Part shown: positions 35,133-46,897 of the stretch, in pieces
Position numbering within the stretch: position 1 is the stretch's first letter
Layout of the letters: the number at the start of each line of letters is the position of its first letter
Assembly: GCA_030544215.1 (NCBI GenBank)
Contig: JARZZO010000002.1
Location: 63,696,150 to 63,760,149 of the forward strand
Reading direction: 5' to 3'
Source of the DNA: Zantedeschia hybrid cultivar
Taxonomy: Eukaryota; Streptophyta; Magnoliopsida; Alismatales; Araceae
Length of the DNA: 64,000 bases
Translations under genes and position numbers: made by a program
Notes under the pieces: model-generated
Databases searched by the model: none
What the model was told of the DNA's origin: nothing
What the model saw: the letters and a program-made list of their open reading frames with translations, nothing else

Positions 35133-35164
35133 TTCCCCTGTTGGCCTATTGGTGAGGACACCCG

Positions 35165-35204
<40 letters not shown>
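35077..35204. repeat. Two (CT)n microsatellites in a 76-bp-scale duplication
   Basis: (CT)n at 35077-35128 and 35166-35204, each followed by TTGTTTTCCCCTGTTGGCCT and ATTGGTGAGGACACCCGAGCT. The microsatellite plus its flank was duplicated as a block. Confidence 0.9.
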
Positions 35205-35208
<4 letters not shown>

Positions 35209-36273
35209 TTCCCCTGTTGGCCTATTGGTGAGGACACCCGAGCTATGGTCCGGTTCCGCCCGGACCTCGTCTACCGCCGTCGGAGAGCTCTTCCAGCATC
35301 CTTGTGGCTTGGAGACGAGCTAGGGCCTATGTGAGGCATGAGACACCATTACTTGCTTTTATTAGGACCATTTATGGTCCATTATGTATGTTTTTAATTT
35401 TCTAGGATTTTAGGTGCGTGGATCATAACGGTAGAGGATGAGAAGCCCATCGGGTAGGAGTTACAGATCTACTCTTTATATGTATGCTATTTTTCAGAAG
35501 AGGAGAGGATGAAATTATGGAGAAAAAAAAAAATTTACATGTTTTGTGCAAATCGGCCTCTGCAAGAAAGACCCCCCCTCCCCCAGCTCCGGTGCGACGC
35601 CGGAGAACCTCCTGCCGGTGCGACGCCGGCCGGTCCCCTCGTCTACCCCACTTCCTCCTTCTTATCAGAAATCCCTTCCTCCGAACCCCTCACCCTCTCT
35701 CCCTTATCTCTGCCGCAACAACCGAAGAAGACAGGTGAGGAGTCGATGGTTTTCCGGCCCGCTGTCGTCGCCGACGCCCGTCGGCCCTTTCGCCACCGCA
35801 GCCTCCCTCCACAGCCCGCCATCGTCGCCCGCCGCCCGCTGTCGTCACCCGCCGCAGCCGCTACCGTTGGAGTTGAGACCGTCTCCCATCGCCAAAGTCG
35901 TCGTTCCCCACCCCCGTCGCCGTCGTTGACGACGCCGCCAATCACCGACGCCGACGCGTTCGCTGGCGACCCACCCTGGCCTCTGCCGCCTACGCCGCCC
36001 GCCACCTACGTGCCCACCTTCCCCTTATGGTTCGGTTAGGGTGAAAGGAGAAGAAGAAAGAAGGAAGAGAAGAAAGGGCACAAGCCCTTGTTAAGTTGGC
36101 CTGGTCAAACTGCATTTGACCCGGTCCAACCGAGCCATTGGGCTCAGGTTCGAACCCAAACCCCAAATAGGCTCGAGCCACTTCTTTAAAAGAGCACTTG
36201 GGTCCTATTTTGCTACCTGGCTTGACCAGATTTAAAGAAAATTGGTGGTCCAAGCCACATGGTTCGAGCCAAG

Positions 36274-36317
36274 GTGCAGTCAGGTCCGAGCCAAGGTGCA
36301 GTCAGGTCCGAGCCAGG
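36274..36317. repeat. 22-bp tandem duplication
   Basis: AAGGTGCAGTCAGGTCCGAG followed by CC occurs twice head to tail. Exact copies, so recent. Confidence 0.85.
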
Positions 36318-36480
36318 AGTCAACCCAGGTTCGTGCTGGGTGCTGAGTGGTGTAATTGCAGCCGTTAGTGCACCGCCTTCATGTAGAGCTCGTTCGAGCT
36401 CCAATTCGCGTGTCGTTCGCGCCGTTGGACTCGTATCGACGAGGCCTATCCAGATCCAAAGTGATGCTGTTGCCAACCTA

Positions 36481-36710
36481 CCTCGTTTTGCTTGCCATTT
36501 CTGCACGCATATCGAGGGCTTCAATCGCGCATCCTGAGGCCCACGTAGCCGCCTTGATTTGCGTGCCAACTTCCCGACGCACTGATTTGCAGCAGCCAGT
36601 ATCTCGACCTGCCTTGTTTTGCGTGCCATTTCTACATGCATACCAAGGGGTCCGATTGCTCATCCTGAGGCCCTCGTCAACCGCCTCGATTTGCGTACCA
36701 ACATTCCAGA
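36481..36710. repeat. 131-bp tandem duplication
   Basis: CCT(C/T)GTTTTGC(T/G)TGCCATTT starts at 36481 and 36612. The copies share CATCCTGAGGCCC and GATTTGCGT(G/A)CCAAC at the same offset. Context unknown, probably retrotransposon-derived. Confidence 0.8.
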
Positions 36711-38616
36711 GTGACAATATTGTTGCACACTTATCGAGGCACCCTACCAACGGCCTACGCGCCGCCGTTGACCCGTCACCTGTTGTGTTTACCACCCCGG
36801 ATCATTTTATTGTCTTTATTGTAGCCTTTTACCTCCATGCGAGGAGTAGGCCATTATTTTACTATATTTGGAGGGTGGTACACAAGCACCGGGTGATCTT
36901 CTCCTACGCACCAGTGTGGAGGTACGTGCCAACCCTCTCACCACGATTTGCTTGTCATGTATTTGCTTTTATCTGCCGTCGAATCATAAGATAGGACCTA
37001 GCCCGTGATTCATTATCACTATTGGCTGTGAGTGCGTTATATCGATCCCGAGTTCCGACAGAACTTTGGGTAGACTTAATTCATGGACTTGTGATAGTTT
37101 CTCAACTATCAAACGGTCCTACGTTTCCTCATCGCGAGAGGGACAACCACTCAGCTACTTCTATTTGCCGGCGTGGTTATCTAACTAAACTATTGTGCGA
37201 CTAGATGGCATCTATCTATAATTTAATGCTTGTTGTTGATTCCTACCACCGCTAGTGAGTATGTTAGTTGTCCCGCATCACCTGTTCTGCGCATAGGACA
37301 GGGGAGCGGCCTGTGTTGTCGTTGTTGCCTACTGTTGACTTGTCCGGCTGATGTTGTTGCTTGGTGTTGCTGCAGTTGCTTCCGTTGCTGTGGTTTCTTG
37401 CTGCTGCTATGGTCGCTTGCTGCTGCTGCTGGGACCACTGCTTTGTGGCCGTGCCTGAGGGGGAGAACCCCCCCCCCTTTGGCTTATGTGCAGTCATACT
37501 CCCAGAGATAAGGTTTTTCTTGCCCCTTCCTAGATATTTTACTTAGTTTTCATTGGAAAACTAGGGTAGGATTAAAAAGAATGTGAAACACCATTAAAGC
37601 TACAAATCTACAAAGCTACAAAATTGCAAATCTGTCCAGAAGTTCCTGAAAATAACAAGTATGTCCATAAAGTTGCAGAAATTGAGAAACTGTCGAGAAA
37701 TGTGGAAGAATTGCAGACCAACCCCCATAAACTCATGGGAATCAGTAAAATGAGTCCCTGAACCTGTAAAAATATAGAAAAATCCACAAATATTAGAAAA
37801 CTGCAGAAAAACCCCCTGAACCATAAAAATTGCAGAAAACCCTGAAGCGTAAAAGTACAGGCCCTTGATGCTTAAAATTTTTTTTAAAAAAAAGGAATCT
37901 TAACAATTGCAAGAAAGCCCCAAAGACACTAAGAATTGCAAAAGCCCCTTGAACATCAAATCACCAAAATATCCTTCTCGCCTCAAACAACTAAACTCAT
38001 TTAGAAAAATAATAAAACACACCAGACCTTGATCAATCCTCGGGGTGACCCAAAACTTTTCTAATAGCACGTCAAACATGTAGAAATGTGATTTTAATTT
38101 TCTTTAAAGCCATCATTAAATGGCAGTTAATCAAGAGATTTCGTGTAACGGTCCCACTACAGACCTCCGGTAGGTGCACAATGCAAAAACAAAGTAATAA
38201 GACGCATTAATGAAAATGTACATTAAGGAAGTCATGTCTACTATACAACAGAAATATAAGGAAAATAAAACACATCCCAAAGAAATAATTCAAATTGGCC
38301 ATACCTGAAAATGTTTCAAATATAGACTGGATCCATCTTTTGTCTCCTATTCCTGAAAAACATATTTTATAACTTTTATGTGAACCCATAATGAGATCTC
38401 AATAAGGACCATTTATCCCTATTGTTATCCTACACACACTATCCCATTCTTTCATCTTATAAAAGAACTATTTGTTTGTATGCATTTCTATCATACAATG
38501 CAATTATTCTACACATGAGATTCATAAGACAATCTAATAATAACATGACATGCATTTGTCGTAAAAGTAACGTGAAACTAGAGCGGAAATACTAAGAAGA
38601 TAGTAATACATCTACT

Positions 38617-39300
38617 TTTTCTTTTTCTTCTTCTAAACAGGTCATAACTCAGGTCTCTTTGTTCTCTTATTTTAGTAAATGGTGGTATTCCATATTATTA
38701 TAGAAAATAAGAACATTCATTAGGAGTCATCATCATAGGGTTGTAGGGATGAGTCATTCATTTATTCATATCTTTAACTGTTCTTTAGGATTTGTGGTCG
38801 GTTGTTGTACCGACAAAGTGACTCACCCTTTGGCCCGAAATGACGAAGACAACCACTTACTAGCGGCCGTAGTGGTTGAGCAGGCCGTCCCTTAACCGAC
38901 CTCTCAGCCTTCGCCTGTCCACACTTTGGCTCGAAGTGACAAACATAACCACTTACTTTTACTTTACCTTCTTCTAAACAAATCATAACTCGAGTATCTA
39001 TGTTCTGTTCTTTTAGTAAATAGTGGTATTCCATATTATTATAGAAATAAGAACACTCATTTGGAGTCATCGTCAAATGGTCGCAAGGATGAGTCGTTCA
39101 TTTATTCATATTTTTAACTGTTCTTTGGGGTTTATGGTCGGTTATTATACTAACGAAGTAACTCACCCGTTGACTCGAAGTGACGGAGATAACCACTTGC
39201 TAACGGTCATACTGGCTGAGTAGGTCGTCCCTTGACCGACCACTCGGCCTCCACTTATCCACAATAGCAAGTTTTCGGAAGTCTACTTGGTGAGACAGGA
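38617..39300. repeat. 343-bp tandem duplication in the LARD left LTR
   Basis: CATAACTC(A/G)(G/A)GT starts at 38643 and 38985. Both copies contain GGTATTCCATATTATTATAG and GTCATTCATTTATTCATAT-like text. Only one copy exists in the right LTR (46440-47700, with two insertions), so the duplication arose after insertion or during replication. Confidence 0.82.
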
Positions 39301-40679
39301 AACTAGGCAAAACTGAGTATGTTGCCTATTCCCTATCTGCTACTACAACGTCCATGCCCCAGCCTATGAGTGCACTCACGTAGGGTAAAGACTCTCTGCC
39401 TAAGTCGAAGTCTCGAACATAGACTTTGGAACCGTAAAAACAAACAAACAAACAAACAAACAAAAAACAAAAACAAAAACAAAAACAAAAAACAAAAAAA
39501 AAAACACAGAGGCATGCTCCGTGCCTTAACAGCACACATCGTAAAGGTGCTTGACCCTGGCATCCCCTTATTCCCAGGAAATAGATCATGTGGACCCATC
39601 CCGCTAATGAAGTGATGTCCCTTCAACTCTTTATAAAATAAATCATCATAGGAATCATTATTCATCAACATCATAAGGGTTCATCATCATCATGGAAGGC
39701 ATTCTCGCCTTCAATTCATTTCATGGGTTCTTCATAGGAGTTCATTCTATAAATTCTTCGTAGGAGACAACAAGAGTGTACCTCCTAGTTCTTTTTTTAC
39801 CCCCTTTTAGGGGTCATCATCATGGGATTCTTTCATACTTCATGCTAAAATAGTAATAATATAATTTCTAAATAACATATATAGCTTGCGGCTCTAAATC
39901 TTTCATTTCATAAAATAATCTTTCATGCTCTTTTGAGTCTCGAATGGACTTGGTCCATCGGATTCTTTTCATTTCAAGGAAAGGAAGATTGCATGTGCTT
40001 TTCATATTCATCTTTAGTTCTAAACATAAAAATCAGGTTCCTAGTATGGTGGTTCTCCAAGTTGGAGAACACTTTATCATATGGTTCATGTGGGGTTCAT
40101 GTGAATCTCTCATATTATCTTCATTAAATAGCTATAATCAAACTCTAGTATGTTTTCTAATAAACAACATGTGAATCATCAGGAAACGTGCTTGAAATAA
40201 ACATGAAGCATGTCAAGAATCATCTTCTTCTCTTTAATTCTTCATAAACTAAATTAACTTCAGATTATTTTTTATAAACTAACTTCATCGATTTACATGC
40301 TTAGGTGTATGAAACCTAGCCACCACAAAACATGCTCACATAGGGAGAAAACATTGAAAATAGTCATGGACAGCCTGCAACTACATCACTAGAACATGCT
40401 CTTTTGTTAATTCTTCACCCCTTTTATATGTTTTCCCAAAACAGAAAATAACCGGGCATAGTTTTCCTCTATTTTCCTCTGCTTTTACACCTTCCCAAAA
40501 CCGTTTAAAATCCCAAAATAAAAGGGAGAAACATAGGATGTGATTACCTTAGAAGAAAGCAAACACTAATGTAGAAGATCCCCCAGTCAGTTGGAGATAA
40601 CCCGGCTGCAGCAGTCCTCTTGATAAGGAAGACCCGGCGCTGGCTGCTCCTTTCTTCCCTGCTGCTGCAGCTTTTCTCA

Positions 40680-40686
<7 letters not shown>

Positions 40687-40732
<46 letters not shown>
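40687..40732. repeat. (CT)n microsatellite in the LARD left LTR
   Basis: Pure (CT)n of about 46 bp. The matching place in the right LTR (49191-49250) carries a longer run. On the minus strand it is a (GA)n run about 40 bp downstream of the TATA box, i.e. in the transcript leader. Confidence 0.92.
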
Positions 40733-40735
<3 letters not shown>

Positions 40736-41104
40736 AGATAAGACCAGCAGAACCCACTGTCCCCCTATTATATAGTGGGGTGAGGAGGTGGGAAGTTTCT
40801 AGAAAAAGGTGGTGGAAAGAGGAGGTGGAGGGGCTGTAGCGGTTTAGTGCTGTCCCACTAACAAGGCCAATATAGGCTCATTAGTGGCCCATTAAGGGCC
40901 CAACACATAGTCCAGTACCTCAAACCCAACACAGCCTTATTTCACAACTCAAAAGCCCATTAAAACAAGCCCACTAATCAATTCACTAAAACCCATTAAA
41001 GTACTAAATCTTAGGCCCGCTAAACTTAAGGAAAAAATTAGTTTAAACCCAAGGATTTCTTATATTTGTGCATATATCCGTATAGAATTTTTCAGGTCCT
41101 TACG

Positions 41105-41122
41105 TCCTCCCCTCATAAAAAT
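41105..41122 (-). other. LARD polypurine tract
   Basis: On the minus strand, ATGAGGGGAGGA lies directly before the 3' LTR. Such tracts prime plus-strand DNA synthesis. Position and composition are as expected. Confidence 0.8.
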
Positions 41123-43936
41123 TTCCTCTTTGAAATTTGCTGCTATCTTACCTTCCTTTAAGGTCTGATGCTCCCTATTACTTTTTAGATATAAACACAA
41201 TGTTAAATTTTCATATGATGTCACTCAAGTGAGGATTAGTTTCGTTTTTTTCCCCTCATAATTTTTCTATTACCTAAAAGAGATCCTTAGGGTTTATCTA
41301 AGTCTCATTTAACTTATCTTTCATCATACCAAGATCACTAAAACTACCATCTTCTTCCCACCTTCATTTACTGCCAAGATCATAATAGGAACCCCTCATA
41401 AGTTCATGTGAAGATTTCTTAAAGATACAAATGTGACACCTAATTTATGGCATAGGATTTATCTCATGTGTGTGTGTTTATTTATTTATTATATGTTTTT
41501 TACTTGAATTATGTTTATTGCCTCACCATGCTCCCTCTGCGCTACTATGATTGGTTTGTTCTTAGTATGGTGTTCAAGTCATTTTCAAGTCTTACGTTTG
41601 ACCTCTCGTATCTCTATCGTCGTAGGGACTCATAAATCATAGTGACTTTTCTTTTGTGTTTGAACCTTGTTTCTTCCAACTCATAAATAAGCTTCTTCCT
41701 TCAGACATCTAGTCAAGAAAATGTTTGTTCTTTATATTTCTATTTTCATGCAAGCATAGTATCATGGCACTGTTTACAACATTGACAACATCAATGAATT
41801 CGGTAAAACCCGTATCGTAAATCGATCGGAGCATAGGACTTGAAGTGTTGCCTTACTTCATAGTCTCGGCCGATAACCACTTACTAAGAATAACAAATCT
41901 TATCATTGCCACAAATGCCGGCACGTCACCCTCAGGAATATCATAAAGGGTTTAACTACATGGTGTGGCCAGCACTGTGCACCAAACCTCTTATAGTATC
42001 ACTTGGGTTTCGTGCAAAATATGCATATGAATACCATGACTAAAATATTATCTATCTTTACAATTTTCCTTAAAACTAGTTTGCTGGACTTTAGAAAAAA
42101 CAACTTTACCCCTTGGTTCTTATTTCACAAATTCTTCTATCAAATTTTAGTCCTCTAGGTCATCATGACCTTAGTCTTTGGTTCTTTCATGGACAGTGGT
42201 TTGTCATACGAATGTAGTACAACACTCATGTTTCAACGAACATCTATTTAAGCATTACATAATTAATTTACGGTTTAAAATTTATTTTCATCATGTAACC
42301 AGGCATTGCAATCTTATACTAACTCCAAGCACCTAATCATCATTATCTACATCTTACGCTCTATCATTACCAGCTAGGTAACTTATCTCTTTTTATCTTA
42401 TTTTACTTAATATTGTTCTTGTAACTCCATTTAGAAAATAAAACCTCTTTCACTAATTCCAACCACTCTTCTTAGGTCTTCTCTAGATCCACCAACCTTT
42501 CATTATTGAGGTTATCCACAGCTTTGGGTCCAACCATCTTCTCCATATCCTAAACATAGCATCATTTTAGGATAGAGTTTCATTTTAGCCCCTACTGTAT
42601 CTCCATTCCTCCTTAACATCTTGCTAATGTTAACATTGCTGGTTGCAACTCTCATGCCTCCATCTTGATATTAGTTTCAACTTAGATTACAATGCAACCA
42701 ATACGCCCAACTTTATACTAATTTGTAGGAGGGTTAACTTATGTTACAATTGGAACCAACATATTCCTACCTGGTTTTCCTAATGAGGAAACCAAATTCC
42801 TTTTAATTCTTACTGTGGGTGAAACTTTCTAACAGCCCTTCACACCCATTTAAGAGTCTTAACTTCATTATTTTTTTCTCTATAATATATACAAGACAAG
42901 CATAACCTGTTTTACATTTTCTTTTCTTCCCTTGGAATTTGCAAGCATGCCTAGATACCACTGTTACTGCTTATAATTAAAAGAACTTACTGGGAGTTTG
43001 TTCCCCCAATAATTTATGTTACCAAGATTGTAACTTAAACTTATCCAACCTGGTTTCACTTTATAGTCTTCTACAACTATTTCCCAGATCAAAAGGAGAT
43101 CATCCATTATCTTTAATACATATTAGTTCCTAGTGCGTCCTTTACAATCGTTCAGAAATATCAGTCTTGCTATCTCATCTTTTTTTTTCCCTTAACAGAA
43201 TACTTATTCTAGTACATTTATGTCTTCCTTCAATTATCATCACCTATTTCAGGTTTCATTTACATGTTTCTCTCTTCATACTCTTTCTAGGTACCAGCCT
43301 TCTATATCATTGTTATTAAACAAGGATCTTGGTTTAAATTACAACAATAATTAGTACAAATCCCATTACACCCAATAGTCATAGTAGTTATACCTTCCTA
43401 GTTTTAATGTATGCACCTAGTTCTTAGGAAACTCTTATCCAATCCATCTTAGATCTTTAAGCTTCACCTGTGATCTATCCTTTACAATATTTAAAGCCTA
43501 ACATAACCCACTTCTTACTTCCCACCCTCTAGTCATCCTGCTATCACATGCCTAAACCACCTTCATGAACCGTCACCTTTTTCTTTTACCTTCAGCTTTG
43601 GTAAGGAAATTTAACTATAAATTTATTAGTACATGTATATTTGTAACTAATCATTTATTATAATTAGGAATAGTTGTGGTTCATTTTCCAACTAGTAGGT
43701 AGTCAAGCAGGGTTGTTTGATTTGCTAAAAACCTGCCCTTAACCTTATGTTGAACAAGTTTTTTTTAAAAGAGGGGCATAAGAACAAAAAGAAAAAGAAG
43801 AGGGGGGAGGAAGAAATAGAAGCCCCCCCAACCAGTTCCTTTGGAACCCCCCACCGGTGGCTGGGGAAGAGAAAGACAGAGAGAAAGGGAGAAAAAAAGG
43901 AGAGACAGAGAGAGGGGGGGAGGGGGGGAGGAGGGG

Positions 43937-43964
43937 GCTACCGGTGGGTACTCCCACCGGTAGC
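43937..43964. repeat. Perfect 12-bp inverted repeat in the solo LTR U3
   Basis: GCTACCGGTGGG, four bases (TACT), then CCCACCGGTAGC. Similar ACCGGT palindromes recur up to 44150 and in the copy B LTRs. Confidence 0.88.
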
Positions 43965-44296
43965 CAACCCCCCACCGATGGGGGGTTTCCCGTTTAAAAA
44001 ATTAAAAAAATAATAATAATAAAAGAAGGGGAAGAAGAAGAAAAGGAGGAGGGGGAAGGGCCACATGTGGCACCCCACCACCGGTGGGGGGTCCCACCGG
44101 TGGCACCCCCCACAGGTTGGGCCAACTGGTGGGGGGTGCCCACCGGCCCCCTCACCTCTCACTCTCTCCCTCTCTCCCTCTCTCTATACCTCTCTCTCTC
44201 ACACCCTTCTCCCTTCCCACACTATAAATACCCCCACAGGGGGGCTGCTGCGGTGGGGATTTTTTGGAAGACGTGGAGGCTCTGCCAACGGAGAGA

Positions 44297-44469
44297 AAGT
44301 TTATTGGTGGAACAACCATTAATTTTGTGGTTCACTCTTATTGGTAGAGTGACCATAGTCATCTTTTTGGTTCATTCCTATTGGTGGAATGACCAAAATT
44401 TATGTGGTTCACTGTTAATTGGTAGAGTGACCAAATTTTAATGGTTCATTCCTATTGATAGAATGACCA
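44297..44469 (+). repeat. Stem-loop array in the solo LTR (4 clean units plus a partial)
   Basis: Units at 44329-44354, 44369-44394, 44406-44432 and 44443-44468. The arms alternate between GGTTCACTC/GAGTGACC and GGTTCATTC/GAATGACC, each with one bulged T and a loop centred on ATTGGT or ATTGAT. The C-G to T-A changes on both sides keep pairing. The array begins about 75 nt downstream of the likely transcription start. Confidence 0.82.
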
Positions 44470-45962
44470 AATTGATGTAACTTGGTGTGTACATAGAGTG
44501 GACTTAAATGAAACTTTGTGTGCACTTGATGTATGTGTAATTTTATTTGTTTAAATGGTGAATACGTTGACCAAGTTAAATGTGTTTAACTTAAAAATCA
44601 AAATAATTTAATTTCGGCCCATCCAATTTAGTTGAATGGCCGACAAAGTTATTAATTACTTCATATTGGTTGGAGGACCATTAAAGGGATATTCTTAGTT
44701 ACGTGGTGACCGTTATCCCCCATGAACTAAGTCTTTTCCTTGTAAATCGATCAAAAGGAAAGAGAAGATGCTATCCAAATATATCTAATTCTAATGACTT
44801 CTTAGTGATTTCTTAAGGGTTTATAAAAGGATGCCTAAAGGATACTGTCAAATTCATCAATGTCCTTTAAGGGTTTTAATGAGGATTTTGCTTAAAAGCA
44901 TATTCTCTTAACACCTTTTAAAGTTCGTAGGCTCACATGCCTTCATGTGAGTCTAAGGTCCTCTAAATATCCTTTAGAGTATCCTTTAAGATTTCTAAAT
45001 GGATTCCAAAAACATGGACACTGAACTCACAGATTCCATGCAAATGTCTAAAGCAAAACTCGTTTTTTTTATTGTGTGTGACACAATACCCAGCTTTCTT
45101 GTCGTGTATTTTACTTCAAGGACATCAATGGACGGTTAATCAAGGGTTGCCAATCGGTGATTGACGTAATTAACACTGATCGAAGTCAGTAGGGAGAGGT
45201 CAAATTTACGTATCCACTTATCTGATCTAAAATCCTAGACTCCCTGAGGGCTAATTCTAAGTTCTCAAAGTCTACACTTAAAATAAAAAAGAGATTCTTT
45301 TGAAAACCAAAATCTTTTAAATCCTTTTCAAAAGAAAATGCCAAAAAAGAAAACAAGTCTCACACCTTAATTATCACTTGTTCACCTTCCTTGTTATTAA
45401 GGGCAAAAGGTCACTTCTTTTGGTTTAAACTTTTCTAAGAAAACTTAACCATCCATCTATGTATCCATGTATATTTTGTGACTAATCACTTATCATGATT
45501 GAATGTATCTATTGTTCATTTTCACTTAATAAATGATCAAATAGGATCATTTGCCCCCAAACCAAGCTTGATTTTAACCTTAGCTGCCATATTTCTTGTT
45601 CATCCTTCTTCCTATAAGGCAAAGGTCATTATTATCAATTTCCCTTCATCTGGACAGTTAATAAGGTCTTCTTACCCTAGCCAAATAGGAATCCCTCTTC
45701 TCCTAAAACACTTTGCCGTATTAAGACTCACTTATCACTATTGCCACTTTTCTTTGTCTCTCATAAGTTGTTTCATTAACCCAAGAAATGTACATATATT
45801 ATCACTAATCTTACTGCCACTTATGATTATATCAACAACCCTTGTGCCAAGTTATTGTATTTAATTACAAGTAATGGCCAGTCAGGATATGCATCTGTCA
45901 TACTCAGGACACGAGTTATTCATCTTATCATTTTCTTTCAACCTTGTGCATGTACTACAAGA

Positions 45963-45977
45963 CCTACTTTGATACCA
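45963..45977 (-). other. LARD primer-binding site (initiator Met tRNA type)
   Basis: The minus strand reads TGGTATCAAAGTAGG two bases after the LTR end. The plant initiator-Met consensus is TGGTATCAGAGC; the first eight bases match. This fixes the element's orientation as minus. Confidence 0.85.
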
Positions 45978-46478
45978 TTTGTAACGGTCTCACTACAGAC
46001 CTCTGATAAGTGCATAATGCAAAAAAAATAATAAAAATGTACAATAAGGAAGTCATGTCCATTATACAACAGAAATATAAGGAAAATAAAACACATATCT
46101 CAAAGAAAGAATTCAAACTGGTCATACCTGAAATTGTTTCAAATATACACTGGGTCTATCTTTTGTCTCTTATTCCTAAAAAATATATTATAACTTTTAT
46201 GAAAACACATAATAAGAACTATTTATTTTTATGTTATCCCACATACACTATCTCATTCTCTCATCTTACAAAAGAACTATTTATTTTTATGTATTGCTAT
46301 CATACAATTCAATTATTCTACACATGAGATTCATGAGCAGTCTAATAATAGCAGGACATGCATTTGTCGTAAAAATAACATGAAACTAGAACGAAAATAT
46401 TAACAAGATAGTAACACATCTACTTTTTCTTTATCTTCTTCTAAACAGATCATAACTCAGGTGTCTTTGTTCTATTCT

Positions 46479-46757
46479 GCGCCACTTTGATTGGAGAATA
46501 AGAGAAGAATAAGGAAGAATAAAGGGAGAATAAGCTTAATTTAGCTTTGACAAGCGGAATGGCTTATACCGGTGCCGAATAGCCTATTCGGAGAATAAGG
46601 AGAATAAGCAATTCGACCCTAGACCCAAGAATTGCTTATTCTTCTTATTCCGCCAGTGAGTCCCACAGAATTATCAAAGCTAAACGCCCTTTATTCTAGT
46701 ATACGCTATTCCGGATAAGTAATTCCGGATTAACCTATTCTGCAATCAAATTGAGGC
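46479..46757. mobile_element. MITE in the LARD right LTR
   Basis: 279 bp absent from the left LTR at the same place, giving an empty-site comparison. Imperfect terminal inverted repeats share TTTGATTG(G/C)AGAATA. The body is rich in AGAATAAG/CTTATTCT. No coding capacity. The target duplication is unclear, so the superfamily is not assigned. Confidence 0.8.
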
Positions 46758-46897
46758 TTAGTAAATGATGGTAATCCATATTATTATAGAAAATAAGAAG
46801 AACCTTCATTAGGAGTCGTCATCATAGGGTCGTAGGGATGAGTCGTTCATTTATTCATATCTTTAACTGTTCTTTGGGGTTCGTGATCGATCATTGT

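Larger units (their letters stand above)
34591..38143. mobile_element. Probable LTR remnant and repeat debris
   Basis: Several traits recall the LTRs nearby. A GGTGG/CCACC-rich part with long CT runs (34.7-35.2 kb) is followed by GC-rich low-complexity sequence (35.5-37.5 kb). An AT-rich part of the GCAGAAA/CTACAAA type comes next (37.6-38.0 kb), then GCCATCATTAAATGGCAGTTAATCAAG (38110-38136, two pieces) recalling the start of the conserved LTR end module, cut by the LARD at 38144. No TG/CA ends or protein domains were found. GC-rich open frames at 35.5-36.0 kb are low-complexity and not supported as genes. Confidence 0.35.
38144..41104 (-). repeat. LARD 3' LTR (left copy)
   Basis: 2961 bp. 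On the minus strand it starts CGTAAGGACC (TG mutated to CG) and ends CCGTTACA. It includes a 343-bp tandem duplication (about 38617-39300) that the other LTR lacks, a (CAAA)n-type stretch at 39436-39505 and a (CT)n at 40687-40732. A minus-strand TATA box (TATATAAT) lies at 40767-40774. Confidence 0.87.
43748..45364 (+). mobile_element. Solo LTR related to copy B, nested in the LARD
   Basis: 1617 bp from TGTTGAAC to TCTCACA, with perfect 5-bp target duplications CCTTA at 43743-43747 and 45365-45369. The order is as in the copy B LTRs: purine-rich block, ACCGGT inverted repeats, TATA box (44223-44230), stem-loop array (44297-44469) and conserved end module (about 45120-45364). A solo LTR forms by recombination between the two LTRs of a full element. 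Its insertion postdates the LARD. Confidence 0.95.
41105..45979 (-). other. LARD internal region, non-coding
   Basis: No retrotransposon protein could be read in any frame. The sequence is AT-rich. It is interrupted by a solo LTR (43748-45364). Next to the left LTR the minus strand reads ATTTTTATGAGGGGAGGA (polypurine tract). Next to the right LTR lies the primer site (45963-45977). Confidence 0.8.

Noticed and set aside
35484..36039. Overlapping GC-rich open frames rich in P, A and R
   Set aside because: Several frames are open at once on both strands, as expected of GC-rich low-complexity DNA. No domain is recognisable.
36149..36165. GGTTCGAACCC resembling a tRNA box B
   Set aside because: No matching box A or cloverleaf could be found at a suitable distance.
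36213..36994. Overlapping open frames of 140-212 codons on both strands
   Set aside because: They run through a 131-bp tandem duplication and have no recognisable domain.
37223..37511. Q/C-rich open frames
   Set aside because: They reflect GCTGCTG and TTGCTG trinucleotide runs, not a protein.
39326..39674. Phenylalanine/cysteine-rich minus-strand frames
   Set aside because: Produced by the (CAAA)n stretch in the LARD LTR.
41105..45979. Search for gag-pol remnants in the LARD interior
   Set aside because: No zinc knuckle, protease, RT or integrase motif was readable in any frame, so no coding feature is claimed.
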